This document shows, piece after piece, positions 1 to 11,110 of a stretch of DNA of 64,000 nt (position 1 is its first letter; each line of letters starts with the position of its first letter). The notes under the pieces are model-generated. The model had not been told where the DNA came from and made no database searches. It saw only the letters and a list, made by a program, of their open reading frames with translations. The stretch is from assembly GCA_022747635.1 (NCBI GenBank), contig JAKTNV010000005.1, forward strand, positions 88,588,469 through 88,652,468, in the 5' to 3' direction. The position numbers and the translations under genes were made by a program. This stretch comes from Hetaerina americana. Its lineage: Eukaryota > Arthropoda > Insecta > Odonata > Calopterygidae.

Positions 1-780
1 CGATCCAATTCGGCCATCAATCCAATTTCGTGAATTTTCCCATATACTAACAGCATATTCCAAATTAAGCCTAACCAGCGAAAGATAACGTTTCTCTTTG
101 ATATTTTCATCTCATTTACTCAATACTCTTCAGTAAAATCCTAATTTTTTGTTAGCTTGTCCACCTATTCCCCGTATGTTTCACCCACGACAGGTCGAGA
201 GTGAGGGTGACGCCGAGGTACGAGGCGTGATGGTAACGCCTAGGTCGTATTTAATCGGGTCTACACATTTCATTTCGGCGTTCCCGATGCAGTAGGCGTT
301 GTGGAGGGAATTGCTATTTTTCCAAAAATTCATCATATTCACAATTTTTTGAGTTAATTGCTAAGTCAAGTGTCGCAACAGCGCTGTATATGATTACGGT
401 CATCAGTTGAAGCTGCTGTATCCTCAGGATTACGGATATCTCTGTAAACTACAACATAGTCGGCAAATTAGCGTGGCTTACTATTAACCACGGAGTCAAC
501 GTCGTCAACTTTAATTAAGAATAAAAGAGGTCCGATAAAACTTCTCTGGGGAGCACCTGAAGTAACATCGTCTGCATTTGAGCTAACTCCATCAATGACC
601 ACTCTTCGTACCCGACCATTCAAAGAGTCTTTAATCCAACCCAAGATATTTTTATCTGTGCCATATGCGTCTAGATTTGTGAGTAGTTTACTATGAGGTA
701 CTTTGTCTAAGGCTTTCTTAAAATCTAGAAAAACCGCGTCCACTGGAACATTTTTCTCTCCCGAAATAAAAATATTTCAA
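1..780 (-). mobile_element. LINE-A non-LTR retrotransposon, decayed reverse transcriptase fragment
   Basis: Reading the minus strand from about 780 down to 1 gives a broken RT. An open stretch at 743-468 (91 codons) carries FLDFKKALDKVPHSKLL, then GWIKDSLNGR, then a degenerate GAPQRSFIGPLLFL; these are the RT palm block before the catalytic FADD box. Below it, in shifted frames, come a YLGVTLTLDLSW match near 215-170 and LEYAVSIW near 60-40, which correspond in order to YLGVTFTKDLTW and LEYACSVW of the best LINE-A copy at 54,143-55,115. Frameshifts and stops make it a dead copy, and it runs off the left edge of the window. LINE RTs copy their own RNA into the genome at a nick (target-primed reverse transcription); this copy cannot. 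The assignment to a CR1/jockey-like clade is inferred from motif order. Confidence 0.85.
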
Positions 781-1444
781 GAATATTTGACACAAGAAGC
801 CTTAAAAAGGTTTTCAAGATGTGACGAGAGAATAGTTGCTGCGGAAAAGTGGGAGTGATTCATTCTTCCTTTTACTTTTTTCGCTGAGGATGATGGCTTT
901 TTGTCTAATTGTTTGTATGCCCTGCATCGTCACTCTTGTTACCCCATGATTTAATTTCTTAGTTTTATTTCACTCGCCAAGCATAAAAATAAATTTTAAA
1001 AAGGATAACCGCTATTAGGCGAAATGCCTGGGTGCGCGATTTCACTTCTTGATTGGTTTGCGGAGGGCAGTCGTTGGAGAGGGGGACCGGGGGAGGGTAA
1101 GGTTTGGGGCTGGGGCGAGGGAGGAGGAGCTCTTTTAAGGGAATTCCACACAGTAGTGGTAATGTGTACGTAGCGTGCATTAGTATGAGATGTGCTGAGA
1201 GATTTTCGGTGGAAGGGTTAATGTTGTCATGAGGCATACCTATTAGTGCGTGTATCGTAGCTGTGAAAAGAGCGGTGTGGACATTTCAATAGAAATAGTA
1301 GAGAGTGAATTAAATGTTAAAAATACTGAAAAGTGTTCAAATGTTCCTTTTCGTATTGAGGTCGCGGCTCACCTTGGTGACTAATGAGCTGGAGAAATGT
1401 GTAGTATATAAATAGTCGGGAATTAATTTGTTGGAGGTTTTTGT
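781..1444. other. Unannotated spacer
   Basis: No gene or recognised repeat seen. A purine-rich stretch on the plus strand (about 1,070-1,130) produces a proline-rich minus-strand ORF at 965-1,237 that looks compositional. Confidence 0.5.
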
Positions 1445-2015
1445 CGTCATAATCATCAGTATTTCAATCCAAGGATTAGTTTACGAGTTGCAGCCGTCCA
1501 TTCTACTCTATTTAATGTCAATGCCCTCAATCCCTGATACCTTCTCTGTTTTACGTCCTTCTTAATTTTTCCTATGTACATGTCTCTTGGTCTTCCTCAT
1601 GGAATCTTCCCTTCTATTTTTTCCTTCCATTATATTCCTAATCAATCCATAGTGCCTCAATGTGTGTCCGGTCCATCTATTTCTTCTTTGCCTCGGAGTT
1701 CTCCATATGGTCCTATCATCTTCTGCTCCTATATATATATACTTCCTCATTCCTTACTTTATCCATTTAATCGTCAGCGTTCTCCTCCAGCACCATCATT
1801 TCAAAGGCCTCTATTCCTCGCTGGTCCACTTTTCCACTGTTCCAATTATCGGAACCATAGAGCGCCATGCTCCCCACGAAAATCTTGACGAATTGCTTCC
1901 TTGTTTCCAGTCTTTGATACTTTGAACATATTAATTGCCTCTTTTTCATGAATGCGTTCTTAGCTTGGGTGGTTTCTATACAGTTGAAAATATCTTTGAA
2001 GGAGGAAGTTGGCAC
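1445..2015 (-). mobile_element. LINE-B non-LTR retrotransposon, C-terminal and 3' end fragment
   Basis: Minus-strand reading 2,015-1,767 gives KRQLICSKYQRLETRKQF followed by SMALYGSDNW and KVDQRGIEAFEM, and 1,750-1,562 gives RWTGHTLRHYGLIRNIMEGK. This ordered set (ALYGSETW-like block, then the RWxGHxLRH block) is the hallmark of the C-terminal region downstream of the RT in many arthropod non-LTR retrotransposons. The end of the copy (about 1,600-1,445) matches, on the opposite strand, the segment at 20,905-21,015 almost base for base. Several stops interrupt the frame. Only the post-RT part survives, as expected for a 5'-truncated, decayed insertion. Clade not determined. Confidence 0.8.
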
Positions 2016-5000
2016 TTGATGTCGGCGGACTCTTTAAGCGTCGCGCCTTAACATCACCGCGACGGTGTGCCGGAGTGAGGCGGTGTTGATGGAGGTGGGC
2101 GTACCTCAACGGAGGGGACTTTTCCCTCCATTGGTACGAGAAGGCTATGACACAAGGGAAAGAAACTTTCATAGGAATGATGCCCCTTTCCTACTATATG
2201 TTGATGACCGGAATGCCACTGGAGGGTGATTAAATTTGTGTGATGAGTAGCATCCATTATAACATTTAATTTTGTGGGCGGGGATGCTGTGATCTTGTCT
2301 CTAGGGTTGAGTTGGCGAGGCGAGGTAGGAAGAGATAGATTCCAGTGCAGATAGATACAAATACTCATTTTTTCCCCAAACAATCAGAAATCATAATAGT
2401 AAGAAACCGAAGTTACTTTAGCAATATTAAAAACAATGAATTTACAAGTGGGAACAAAATTAAACATTGCAAAGATGTTAGGTATACTTGTAGGTGCATG
2501 TGTATGTTAGTTGGTAGTTTGTGTGCTTGTATGTGAGTGGGGTGTAAGTGTTCTAACATGAATGTATATCATGTTTTGTTTGTGGATATTATACATTTGT
2601 GGCTTTTGCATGCGGTCCTTTTCTATATATACGGGTGGTGTCGTAACGGCGGCTTGCGGGGTTTTAAGTATATGTAAATGTAGATGAAGGGATGCCATCG
2701 ATAGCTTTTCTAGGCGATTCATCCCCATTTTATTGAGTATTTGAAGCGGTGGAATGGGATTGGACGGTTAGGTGCGTGGTAAGAGTCGGTAGACGTGACG
2801 GACGTGGCGTGCTTAGAGAACAGTTTAACCGTTGACCTGGAATCCTGTATTCACTAGTAGGCTGGCGTAGTGGAGCAGAGAGGAAGTTTGAAGGGGGTCA
2901 CACTGTTGGACGTCTTTGGACAGGGATGTTGGGTCGGCGGAAGTGGATTGTGCTCTCCTTGAAAGGAACTGGAGGAGGTGGAGTGAGGGTAGGCAGTGGT
3001 GGGGATTTGGAAGCGAAGGGTCAAGGTGGCTGTGTGGGTTTTACACTCTCGGGCAACCACGGGGAAAAGGAGAATATTTTAGATGGGTATGATAGTTATC
3101 TTTCTTCCAAGGAGAGCTTTGCCCATTTAAAGAGTCGGCAATTTATTTCACTATGCTTATGAGGGAATTATTTTCACATATGTTCGCGGGGAGATGCCTT
3201 GGGAGGTTGGGAGGCAAAGAGGTGGCTTGCGAGCACGAGGCTTGTATTTCGGTCTCAAGAGTGCGTTGCGCACTTGGAGTGATTTTAATCGAGTACTCCG
3301 GGGTAGGCTGAGTTTAAATTGTTAATTTTTTGACATTCGGCCATGAGTATCGGCCGAGGAAAAGTTACTGCTTCAGTGAGTGGACATGGAGCCTTATCCT
3401 TGGGACTTTTTGGTGCGCGCGGACCAGGGGAGCTCCTCGTTGAATGCTAAGGTGCCCGAGATGAAGAGGCTGGGTTCGCTCCTCTTTGGTAACGACTGTA
3501 GGGTGGTTTGGGCGGGGGGGGATGGGTGGATTGAATGGGGAGGGGTTTGGGGCCTGGCGGGGGGAACCTTCAGGCCGCCTGTGGTGAAGGCAATGGGTGC
3601 GTCCAATCTTCTACTGTTGGCGGTAACTCATTGCTGGCTGGGTGAAATCTTGGCGATGAATCATCAACGCAGGAGAGAGTTGCACCATGGGAAAGGATGG
3701 TTCAATTGGAGTCAGCGAGGGAGAACGGGCAGCGATGAGGTCATTTCGATGACTGGTATACCTGAGGTGTCGAGTCCACGATTCGGGATCCATCCATAAA
3801 TAACGTCATCATTTTTTTTTTAACATTTTTGGTCACCCCCTAATGTTAAAATTCCTGAAAATGGAGCTGTAGGCATCTGAAGTGAGGTCGTGCTTGTACC
3901 GTAAATACCCCGTCAGTATTTTCGTGGTGGTGGTCGAAATCTTTCGTGATTCTTGGTGACGGTAAGGCACTTTGTGTCTCGCCAGGTTGCTGAAGAACTA
4001 TTATAAAATGTTATTTTCCCAGAGAAAAATTGTCGCCACAAGATGTGCAATAATCGTTACGTCCTTTTTCCACCATACCAATCTATTTTTTATGTGTGTT
4101 ACAATTTTTTCAATACCATTTCTGCGCTCTAACCCGGAGCAGGGCCGGTGATTTACGTGCACTGTTCGCATGTGATGGGCATTCACGGATGAGCAAAGCC
4201 CTCTCGAATCGAAATGATTGCGGCTGATATGGCGGAAGTGAAACTATATGGATGCCAAAGAATGCAATTCTCAGGATAACATTTTTCATGGCCCGTCGTT
4301 TTGATATACTACTGAATGGGGTGACGCTCTCGCATGTTGATCCATGGCCTTCGGATTTTATTCCCGCCTTGTTGAATGTTGATCTGTCGTGACTATCTTT
4401 CAAAAGTGGTCGTTTTTTTGAATCAGTCTTTAAATAACATCCATAAGATATGAGCTCTACGTTCAACTTTGATTGCTTAAGTGAGCAGAACTTAAATAAC
4501 TGTAGTGTTACTACAGTATTTTGGGGCATTCTATTTTAATTATAGTTGTAAAATAATGAAATCATCAGATGGTGCAACCTCCGTAAAATATTTCCTCCAG
4601 GTTCTTTTATCTATTGTTCCCTCGTCGTTAATTTCATTTCATTTCTCTCTCTCCCGCTACGACAGATAAAACCTTCAGTCATCCGTAATTTCGAGAATAC
4701 CTCATTTATGGACGTCTCTTTGGTGGAAGGAAAACTATATAGGCCGATACTGCGTCGGCTATTTTGACATTTTTTTATCATGTTTTCACATGTTTGTGTT
4801 CCATTTGGAGATCCACGTTACCTTGAAAGCCTCTTCAGATATCTTATTTTTTTGGGACACTTAAAAATCCCAGTATAATGGTATATAATTTACTTGTGAG
4901 AAGGGAGTCTAAGGAAAGCTCAATTTCCTTGATATCACAGTTTCGCCAACAAACAACGGTTATGAGTTTTCAATGCACCGGATGGCAACCAGCACAGGCC

Positions 5001-6507
5001 ATGTCATTCCCTTTCCTCCTCCCGCCACATTCCCAAAAGCCTTCCGCCTTTCATTTTATGCTAACTGCGTATGTTACTAACGATTGCACTCTCCAAAAGT
5101 AAGTTTACTGGAGAGATTAATGTAATAAAAGTTGTTGCCGTGAACAACGGATTTAGAAAGAACTTAATTGATAGGATGATTAATAAAAGCGCTCCAGCTA
5201 GGAATCTCCTGTACGTATTCATCCCAAGACAATGCGGAAGCAAATTCTCGTTGTTTTTATACTTCCTTATCTTGAAGGAATCTCTGAAAAATAGCAAATG
5301 TCGACTCTTGTCTATCCAATCACTTTGTTTTTCCCCACCCAGTAATTTAAACTAATTTGTGCATACGCTCAAGCACGCTGCAACGTAAGCAAATTTAAAT
5401 GCGAATGGCTCAGACCAGGAGTGGTTCAAAGTCAACTGTTAATCCAGTTAAAAAGAGAGGGTGGGGTAGAAGGGAGCGATTCCGGGCTGAGATGCATAGC
5501 AAGCGTTCTGGAGGACAGGGGCGCGGTAACAAGCTGAGCGGCGGACCAAACAGTTATAAGGGAAGAGGTTCCTCACCGATATCAAATCCTCGTCTCCATC
5601 GCTCCCGACGACGCGAACGTACTCTCCTCCGCTACGGCGGCCCATCGTTTTCCCTCGTCGAATCACGCGACTCCCGCCACAGTCGGCGTGTGCACTGAAG
5701 CGATGCCGCGAGTGCGTGCGTGCCGTGACCACCTTTTCGCTCCCCGCACCGATCTCGGACGGCAGGCATTAACACGCTATTGGGCGATATCTGTGATCGC
5801 GTCCCCACTTGAACAAGTATTGCATTAAGTGAAGAAGCATTGAAGCACGAAGAGAAGGGAGTCGATGACAGAGATCTCGAGTAACGATACGAAAAGACTA
5901 ATAAAGACTTCGATTTAGAAAGTAGTTTTGTATGAATAAGAAATTTGGTTGTTGAGACGAAGGGTGATAATGTTACACATATTGGAAGGGTTTGAGAGAT
6001 GTGTGTGGAGAAAAACGGAAAATGTGAATTGGAAAGAGGCCGAAAAGTTAGATGCAGCGCATATTGCCTGGCGGTGGAATGATGCTTTATGTGATACAGA
6101 GGGCAGAATGTTGCTAAGCAAAGGGAAACGGCCTTTTGGGTGAAATTAAAGGGAGGCGGGAAGTGTGCGGAGTTAAAGATCCCAGTGTATGGTGTTACGG
6201 TGTTTAGTGTGTTATGGTGCTGCTGGGCTTATATAAGCATTCGCTAGTCTGCATTCATGAAAATTTAAGTAAACCTTTAGAATGCCATCAATACTAATTA
6301 CGCTCCTAGAGCGACAATAATAATTTTAATACATTTTGTGGAGATGTACAAGGTAGTTAGGCGTCGTAGCCTTAAAATGTACTTTATTTTTACAAAGTTG
6401 GCGTAAAATGTTTTATTTAAGTAAGCGTCTCCTTTAAATCAATTTCTTTTACGTGCGTTAAGTAATCATGATTCCGTTCTCTTTAATTTTAAAATAAAAA
6501 AATTATA
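2016..6507. other. Long unannotated interval, no supported gene
   Basis: Mixed-composition DNA. The plus-strand ORF at 3,380-3,799 (139 codons) and the minus-strand ORF at 4,529-4,110 (139 codons) have no motif I recognise and biased G-rich or mixed composition. Purine-rich plus-strand tracts lie at about 2,870-3,060 and 3,470-3,560. A GC/CpG-rich patch at about 5,440-5,790 contains overlapping Arg/Ser-rich ORFs on both strands, which is typical of GC-rich non-coding DNA; a promoter or 5' exon cannot be excluded. No RNA gene or transposon motif was seen. Confidence 0.5.
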
Positions 6508-6665
6508 CCTATGTAATTCCACAGAATCCTATGTAGCCACGACCCGTATTTTGACGTTCAACATCATCATCGGGCCGGGGAAAAGGTCGTCACCCGATGA
6601 TGACGTAGAGCTTCGCAACCGGGGTCGTATCTGAAAAAAGCTCTGTGGAATTACAAAGTTAGAAT
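6508..6665. repeat. Foldback insertion, Penelope-tail-like family
   Basis: Two arms are imperfect inverted copies. The left runs from ATGTAATTCCACAGA (6,511) to CATCATCGGG; the right runs from CCCGATGATGACG to TCTGTGGAATTACAAAGTTA (ending about 6,661). The right end GTGGAATTACAAAGTTA is shared with the foldback at 28,861-29,068, so they belong to one family. The centre carries the CGATGATGACG...TTCG pattern discussed for that copy. No clear target-site duplication was found. Confidence 0.6.
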
Positions 6666-7349
6666 TAGTTCATTATAACATGAATCGACTCCATTGAGTC
6701 ACGCCTCAAACAAACGTTTTCTTCAGTTCGATCTGAAGCAGCCACAGTTTCGGCTGCATCCCCCGAAGCGACCACGTGAGGTCAGGCGCCATCTCCGCCA
6801 CATTCTCTCTCGTCGGTTGACAGTGATGCGCCCCCAACTTTCACATTGCATGAATGCACCACCGAAAGGTATTCCACGCTCACCTCCGCTCACGCGGCTT
6901 TCACTTTCTCTCCTCTCGAGAATGTGCGTCGTCCACATGACGTTTGCTCGTAACTGCCGAGAAGACGTCCCGAATGGGAACCCTCGAGTCCTGCATCCTG
7001 AGTGACGTCCTCCATTCCATTTTTAAGAGGCCGCCTGACGGGGGCGTGGCAATTCCCACGGCGACCCATCCGAATTTCCGAGAGTCACGCGGGGACATCC
7101 ATTAGCCAGCCACGCCATGTTCTCCTTGGCGAGGCGCCCCTAGAAAGTCCCAGGGGCGCGAGGGAGTGGGGTCGACGTTTCCGTCACGTGTCAAATCTGT
7201 TTCTACGTACCGTCCACGTCTGCATACGTTAACGTTTTGATGCGCATTAGTTTGCCCCCGTCTTCTGTGATTTTATTTGTAAACAAAATAATACTTATAT
7301 TCAACCTAGAAAACGAATCCGTCAGACAATCTCATATATCTTTCTCGTG
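6666..7349. other. GC-rich spacer
   Basis: The region about 6,690-7,200 is CpG-containing and carries overlapping ORFs of 60-100 codons on both strands with no recognisable domain. Nothing further supported. Confidence 0.45.
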
Positions 7350-7860
7350 ATTAAAAATGAGTAATCCTCATGGCCCTTCCGATAATAAGTACAAGAAAAT
7401 ATGCAAAAATTGTCAGCGGAAAGGGAGAAGATTTGTGATGAAAAGGTCAAAGAGAAATGTTATCTTTCACTGGTTAGGCCTAATTGAGTATATGGTGCTA
7501 GTATATGGGATCCTCACGAAAAGTAGCGTATCCAAAATATTAGAGAAGCTAGATTGGGAATCACTCACGGAGCGAAGGTTAAATTACAGATTAAAACTCT
7601 TGTATAAATTGGAAATACGTCTCTTTAGCAGTGATGTTGAAAATGTATCATACTACGGTAGGAGAGATCATGCAAAAAAATTAGAGAGATGTATTGTAGA
7701 AAAGTTAGATTTAAGGTGTCATTTTTACCACGAACGATAAGGGATCAGAATAACGTTGACCGACCGCGGTAGGGGTAAAAATATTCGGGTTTAAATAGGT
7801 GTGGTGTGTATTCACCCCCTGCCACTCTCCCTAGCGGTGGCTTGCAGGGTACTAAAATAT
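7350..7860 (+). mobile_element. LINE-A fragment: RT C-terminus plus start of 3' UTR
   Basis: The plus-strand ORF 7,357-7,740 ends with LEKLDWESLTERRLNYRLK, then YYGRRDHAKKLER and CHFYHER, directly comparable to LGWESLAERRFNARLK, YIGRLDHAYKIRE and FFPRTIRD of the best LINE-A copy. The first third is rearranged or frameshifted. Right after it, at about 7,800-7,850, comes the sense-strand 3' UTR hairpin segment (CCCCCTGCCACTCTCCCTAG and CGGTGGCTTGCAGGGTA) in the expected orientation. So the copy is 5'-truncated but keeps protein end and UTR together. Its divergence from the 53.6-kb copy marks it as old. Confidence 0.8.
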
Positions 7861-10018
7861 CATAAATCAAGTAACTAAAATAAGACTTCACCTGGAATTG
7901 AGGTGGCAGTCGCGGGAATGCGAGGAATGCGTTTGTCTCATTTCTTAAGTTCTGAACAACAGGTGCTAAACTATTTAAGTCCCTTTGGAGGTTGAAGTAT
8001 GCACATTTTCTTCGGTATGAAAGGTTTTCCACTATTTTAACACGATGTGCGTACATCTCTGTGTCATACAGGTGACGAATCAGTTCTCTTTCCCTCCCTT
8101 TCTATTAACTGCCTGCCTTGTTGCGTTGTCCCACTTCCAGTCGGGTGCAGGCGTACTCGTATTTATAAGTATTTGTGCTCGTGTTTCAATTTGTCTGAGC
8201 TTTATTCGATAATTAGCTCAAGTTATTGGTTTCAGTAAAACAACGACGTTGGGATGTTAAGAATTGAGACTACATCTTTGTTCTCTTTCTTTAACTTACA
8301 AAATATTTTCTCTCTAATGCGTTGTTGCTGTTACGTCAAAATTGTAACGCTAAGTGTGCGGGTATCTTCCTGTATTGTACGTATATGTATGTGATATCGT
8401 ATATGGGATGCCATATTGTAAAATGGCATACTTTCCAATTTAGATTGAACATCACTTTCTCCTTTACTTTTTCTAACGTTCATGAAAAAATAGATATTAG
8501 AAATAGATATTAGAAATCATAATAAGTTATCTATCTACGTGAACATATTTAGTTATCTTAATTAAACATAACGTAATGAATCAACATCCTTGTTTCCCAA
8601 GTGTTCTCCGCTAAGTTTTATTCCTTATCATTTATCGTGAGAATTATCTATCCCCTTTCAATATTTTATAAATATTCCGAATCCCATTTAAATTTATGCA
8701 CACACGCACCAATCCCCACAAAAATGTGGACCGCGTCTTTGGGATGGGTGTGAGAAAACCTTCAGTGTGTCGTAGAAGTAATATTCCGTTGAAATGCCGA
8801 GGCCAAATTTTTCATAAACACATGTCCTTTCTTTAAAACTACGGGGATGGGGTCAGCACATTACTCCATCCACGTTTTTGGGGTTTCCATTGTAAAAACT
8901 AAACCGACGCGATAAATTATCGATAAAGTATTGTATAATGAGATGACGTGATCACACCTCCTGACAGATGCAATAGCTCAACAAGGTATTTCCAAAGTGA
9001 TCCGCGCTTAGTAGTTTCTCCATCCCTTTACAATGAACCGCAACCTCCGGAATTCTCTCCACAAAATTAAATTGATTAAGTATATGAATTATTCAAAAGT
9101 ATTGGATTAATTTAATAAAATGAATTTAATACTTTTATGAAAGTAAAGGAATATCCACACTTGCACTCTCTATTATGAAATATATTTCCTATTACCTAAT
9201 AGACTTGGACGAGCTACTCCCTTTTGACAAATGCAATCTTCGCTTTGTCAACGTTAACATATGCTTGTGTAATTGTAATTTATGAATCCTAATTCTAAGG
9301 GAGTAAACGGAATTCTCGTACAGTTTTCTACTATGCGATGAAACTGCTCATTGCATTTCATTTGAACTGGCTCATGGTGATTTGAAATATGCATGCATTG
9401 GCTTTCTGTTCGGTCTTTTGTTTGAAAAAAGGACCATAGGGGAATGTATTTTATGCATTAATTCCAATCAACATTTTAATGTACAGACAATTCCCATCTA
9501 CTATTTATAGTATTTTGTACTTAAAAAGTTCGAAGCTTCTAACGAGAAAAACTATTGACTGGCTAAAAATTACTGTAATTTGTTATTTTTATTTCTTTCG
9601 AGAAAGGGAAAAACTCATGAACTAATCTCACCTTCCTTAATTAACCGCTAAGGCTACCACGTTCATGCCTGCATCTTTTAACTCATCCTTCCCTTAGAAA
9701 AAGAGAAAATGTTCGATAATGTCCTCGTCGCCGACAGCTACCTGGTCTGTTTTCGGTCCATTGCCTCTTTTCAGATAAAGGGCTCTTCGGTATGAAATAG
9801 GAATGCCATTTATTATTGTGAAAGATTCGTAGGATCTTGGAATAAAAATCTCAGAGACCTCGTTTCCACGGACGAACACTCCTTCAGAAGTCTCCCGAAT
9901 TGAGATAATTTAGAAATTCGCTTTCAAATTGAGGGTAACGCCCTCTCCTCCCTCCGCTGCGAATTCTCATGGCTCCACATTTCGGCGAAAGCCGTGGGTT
10001 TATAAGCTCTGTATATAT

Positions 10019-10019
<1 letters not shown>
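7861..10019. other. AT-rich unannotated interval
   Basis: AT-rich intergenic DNA with no ORF above about 65 codons. A short local tandem (ATAGATATTAGAA twice) lies at about 8,488-8,516. No motif recognised. Confidence 0.55.

Positions 10020-10022
<3 letters not shown>

Positions 10023-10071
<49 letters not shown>
10023..10071. repeat. (TA)n microsatellite
   Basis: Essentially pure TA dinucleotide tract of about 24 units. Confidence 0.95.
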
Positions 10072-10072
<1 letters not shown>

Positions 10073-10073
10073 C

Positions 10074-10131
10074 GGGCTGACATTTTAAATCTTGCTATTC
10101 TATTCTATTTGTGTTATATTGTGTCAGCCCA
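10074..10131. repeat. Short inverted repeat between two (TA)n tracts
   Basis: GGGCTGACA at 10,074 and TGTCAGCCC at about 10,122 are exact inverse copies of 9 bp enclosing about 40 bp. The unit sits between two (TA)n tracts. It may be a tiny terminal-inverted-repeat relic or chance. Confidence 0.4.
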
Positions 10132-10168
10132 TTATTGTGCCGCTCGTGTGAGTTTTTCCGTACAATCG

Positions 10169-10169
<1 letters not shown>

Positions 10170-10228
<59 letters not shown>
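10170..10228. repeat. (TA)n microsatellite
   Basis: TA dinucleotide tract of nearly 60 bp, followed by a degenerate GTATATAT / CACATATACA segment. The Tyr-Ile repeat ORFs over it are artefacts. Confidence 0.95.
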
Positions 10229-10238
<10 letters not shown>

Positions 10239-10274
10239 TTACACATATACATATACACACACACGAGGGTGTTT

Positions 10275-10338
10275 ATTTGGCAGTTTTGTCCATCCAAAAG
10301 CCTACCTTAACCGGTAGATTACCTATTAATAATAATAC
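10275..10338 (+). mobile_element. LINE-B 3' terminus fragment
   Basis: The segment from GTCCATCCAAAAGCCTACC to the TAATAATAATA tail parallels the 3' end of the LINE-B copy at 61,820-61,875 (ATCCGTCAAAAACCTGCC, then TAGATAACCGATAAATAA). This suggests the family ends in a TAA/TAAA-rich tail. Confidence 0.5.
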
Positions 10339-10339
10339 T

Positions 10340-10473
10340 AGGGTGGTCTGAAAAGTTTCCGACCTAACCATGATACAAGACATTCTTCTGAAATTTTCTG
10401 AGTTTGCGGCCTCAGAAAATTTCAGAAGAATGTCTTGTATCATGGTTAGGTCGGAAACTTTTCAGACCACCCT
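10340..10473. repeat. Perfect foldback element, 63-bp arms
   Basis: Positions 10,340-10,402 and 10,411-10,473 are exact reverse complements (63 of 63 by my alignment), separated by the 8-base spacer TTTGCGGC. The outer end AGGGTGGTCTGAAAAGTTTC resembles the GGTxxxxTxAAAAGTTxC style of mariner terminal repeats, so a miniature inverted-repeat element of mariner origin is plausible. A clean TA target duplication is not visible at its borders. The lack of any arm difference implies recent origin or gene conversion between arms. Confidence 0.85.
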
Positions 10474-10539
10474 CATACATACATATATATGTATATATCG
10501 ATGATGAAGGACCACCCACGAGAGTAATGTAACATTTGG

Positions 10540-10680
10540 ACGGCAAAATACAGCACATATAAAATATAGATAACTTGTAAAAGGAAGCTCACATTTCAGA
10601 AAGTTTAAGCTTTCGGCCTCCTTCAGGCCATATTCTAGAAGTCTGACCTGAAGAGGGGACCTCGGTTCGAATTCCAGTGA
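10540..10680. repeat. Penelope-tail-like fragment
   Basis: Contains AAGCTTTCGGCCTCCTTCAG, whose reverse complement (CTGAAGGAGGCCGAAAGCTT) fits the CTGAnGA...GAAA core seen in the foldback family. It is followed by the inversely oriented GACCTGAAGAGGGGACCTCG. Short and degenerate. Confidence 0.4.
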
Positions 10681-10715
10681 AAGCGATTGATGTTTACATT
10701 CTGAAATTGTTGCAT
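10648..10715 (+). mobile_element. SINE-A 3' fragment
   Basis: CTCGGTTCGAATTCCAGTGA is a pol III B-box-like T arm. It is followed by TTTACATTCTGAAATTGTTG, the family's conserved post-tRNA segment (compare 30,650-30,710). The 5' half of the tRNA-like part is missing. Confidence 0.6.
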
Positions 10716-10769
10716 ATGTTTATGTGTGTATGAATGTATGTATGTATGTGTGTTTGTATTTGTGTAATA

Positions 10770-11110
10770 CTAGGACAAAAGGAGTAGAAGAGGAAATAAG
10801 GTAAAGGATGATGGAAGTGTTGTCGTATTGTTACCAATGAATCCTGGAAATAAAGTGTATAAACGAATTAAAGAAGTTTGGAGAAGGGATATGACGAATA
10901 AGTGGAGCGAGAAACCTATGGAGAACTCTTACAAGAAGAATAAGGCAACTAACTGGATACGCCCCGAGGAAGGATGCCTTACTTGAAGACCATAATTGAA
11001 TAGAATATTGAGGAGAACGATTCCAGAGGAAGACCTAGGGAGAGATGATCTATGCTGGAGTGCTGCAACAAACCAACCCTGGGATTGATGAACCTCATTG
11101 ATTGATGATG
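10770..11110 (+). mobile_element. LINE-B C-terminal tail, highly decayed
   Basis: Plus-strand reading contains LNRILRRTIPEEDLGRDDL and then a WSAATNQPWD ending. The last bases (GCTGCAACAAACCAACCC near 11,062) match the LINE-B end at 20,965-20,995 (GCTGCAGTAAACCAACCC). Stops and indels are frequent. Assigned by the shared end only, hence moderate confidence. Confidence 0.5.

Noticed and set aside
3380..3799. 139-codon plus-strand ORF
   Set aside because: Trp/Gly-rich, no recognised domain, overlapped by minus-strand ORFs. Reported only within the spacer entry.
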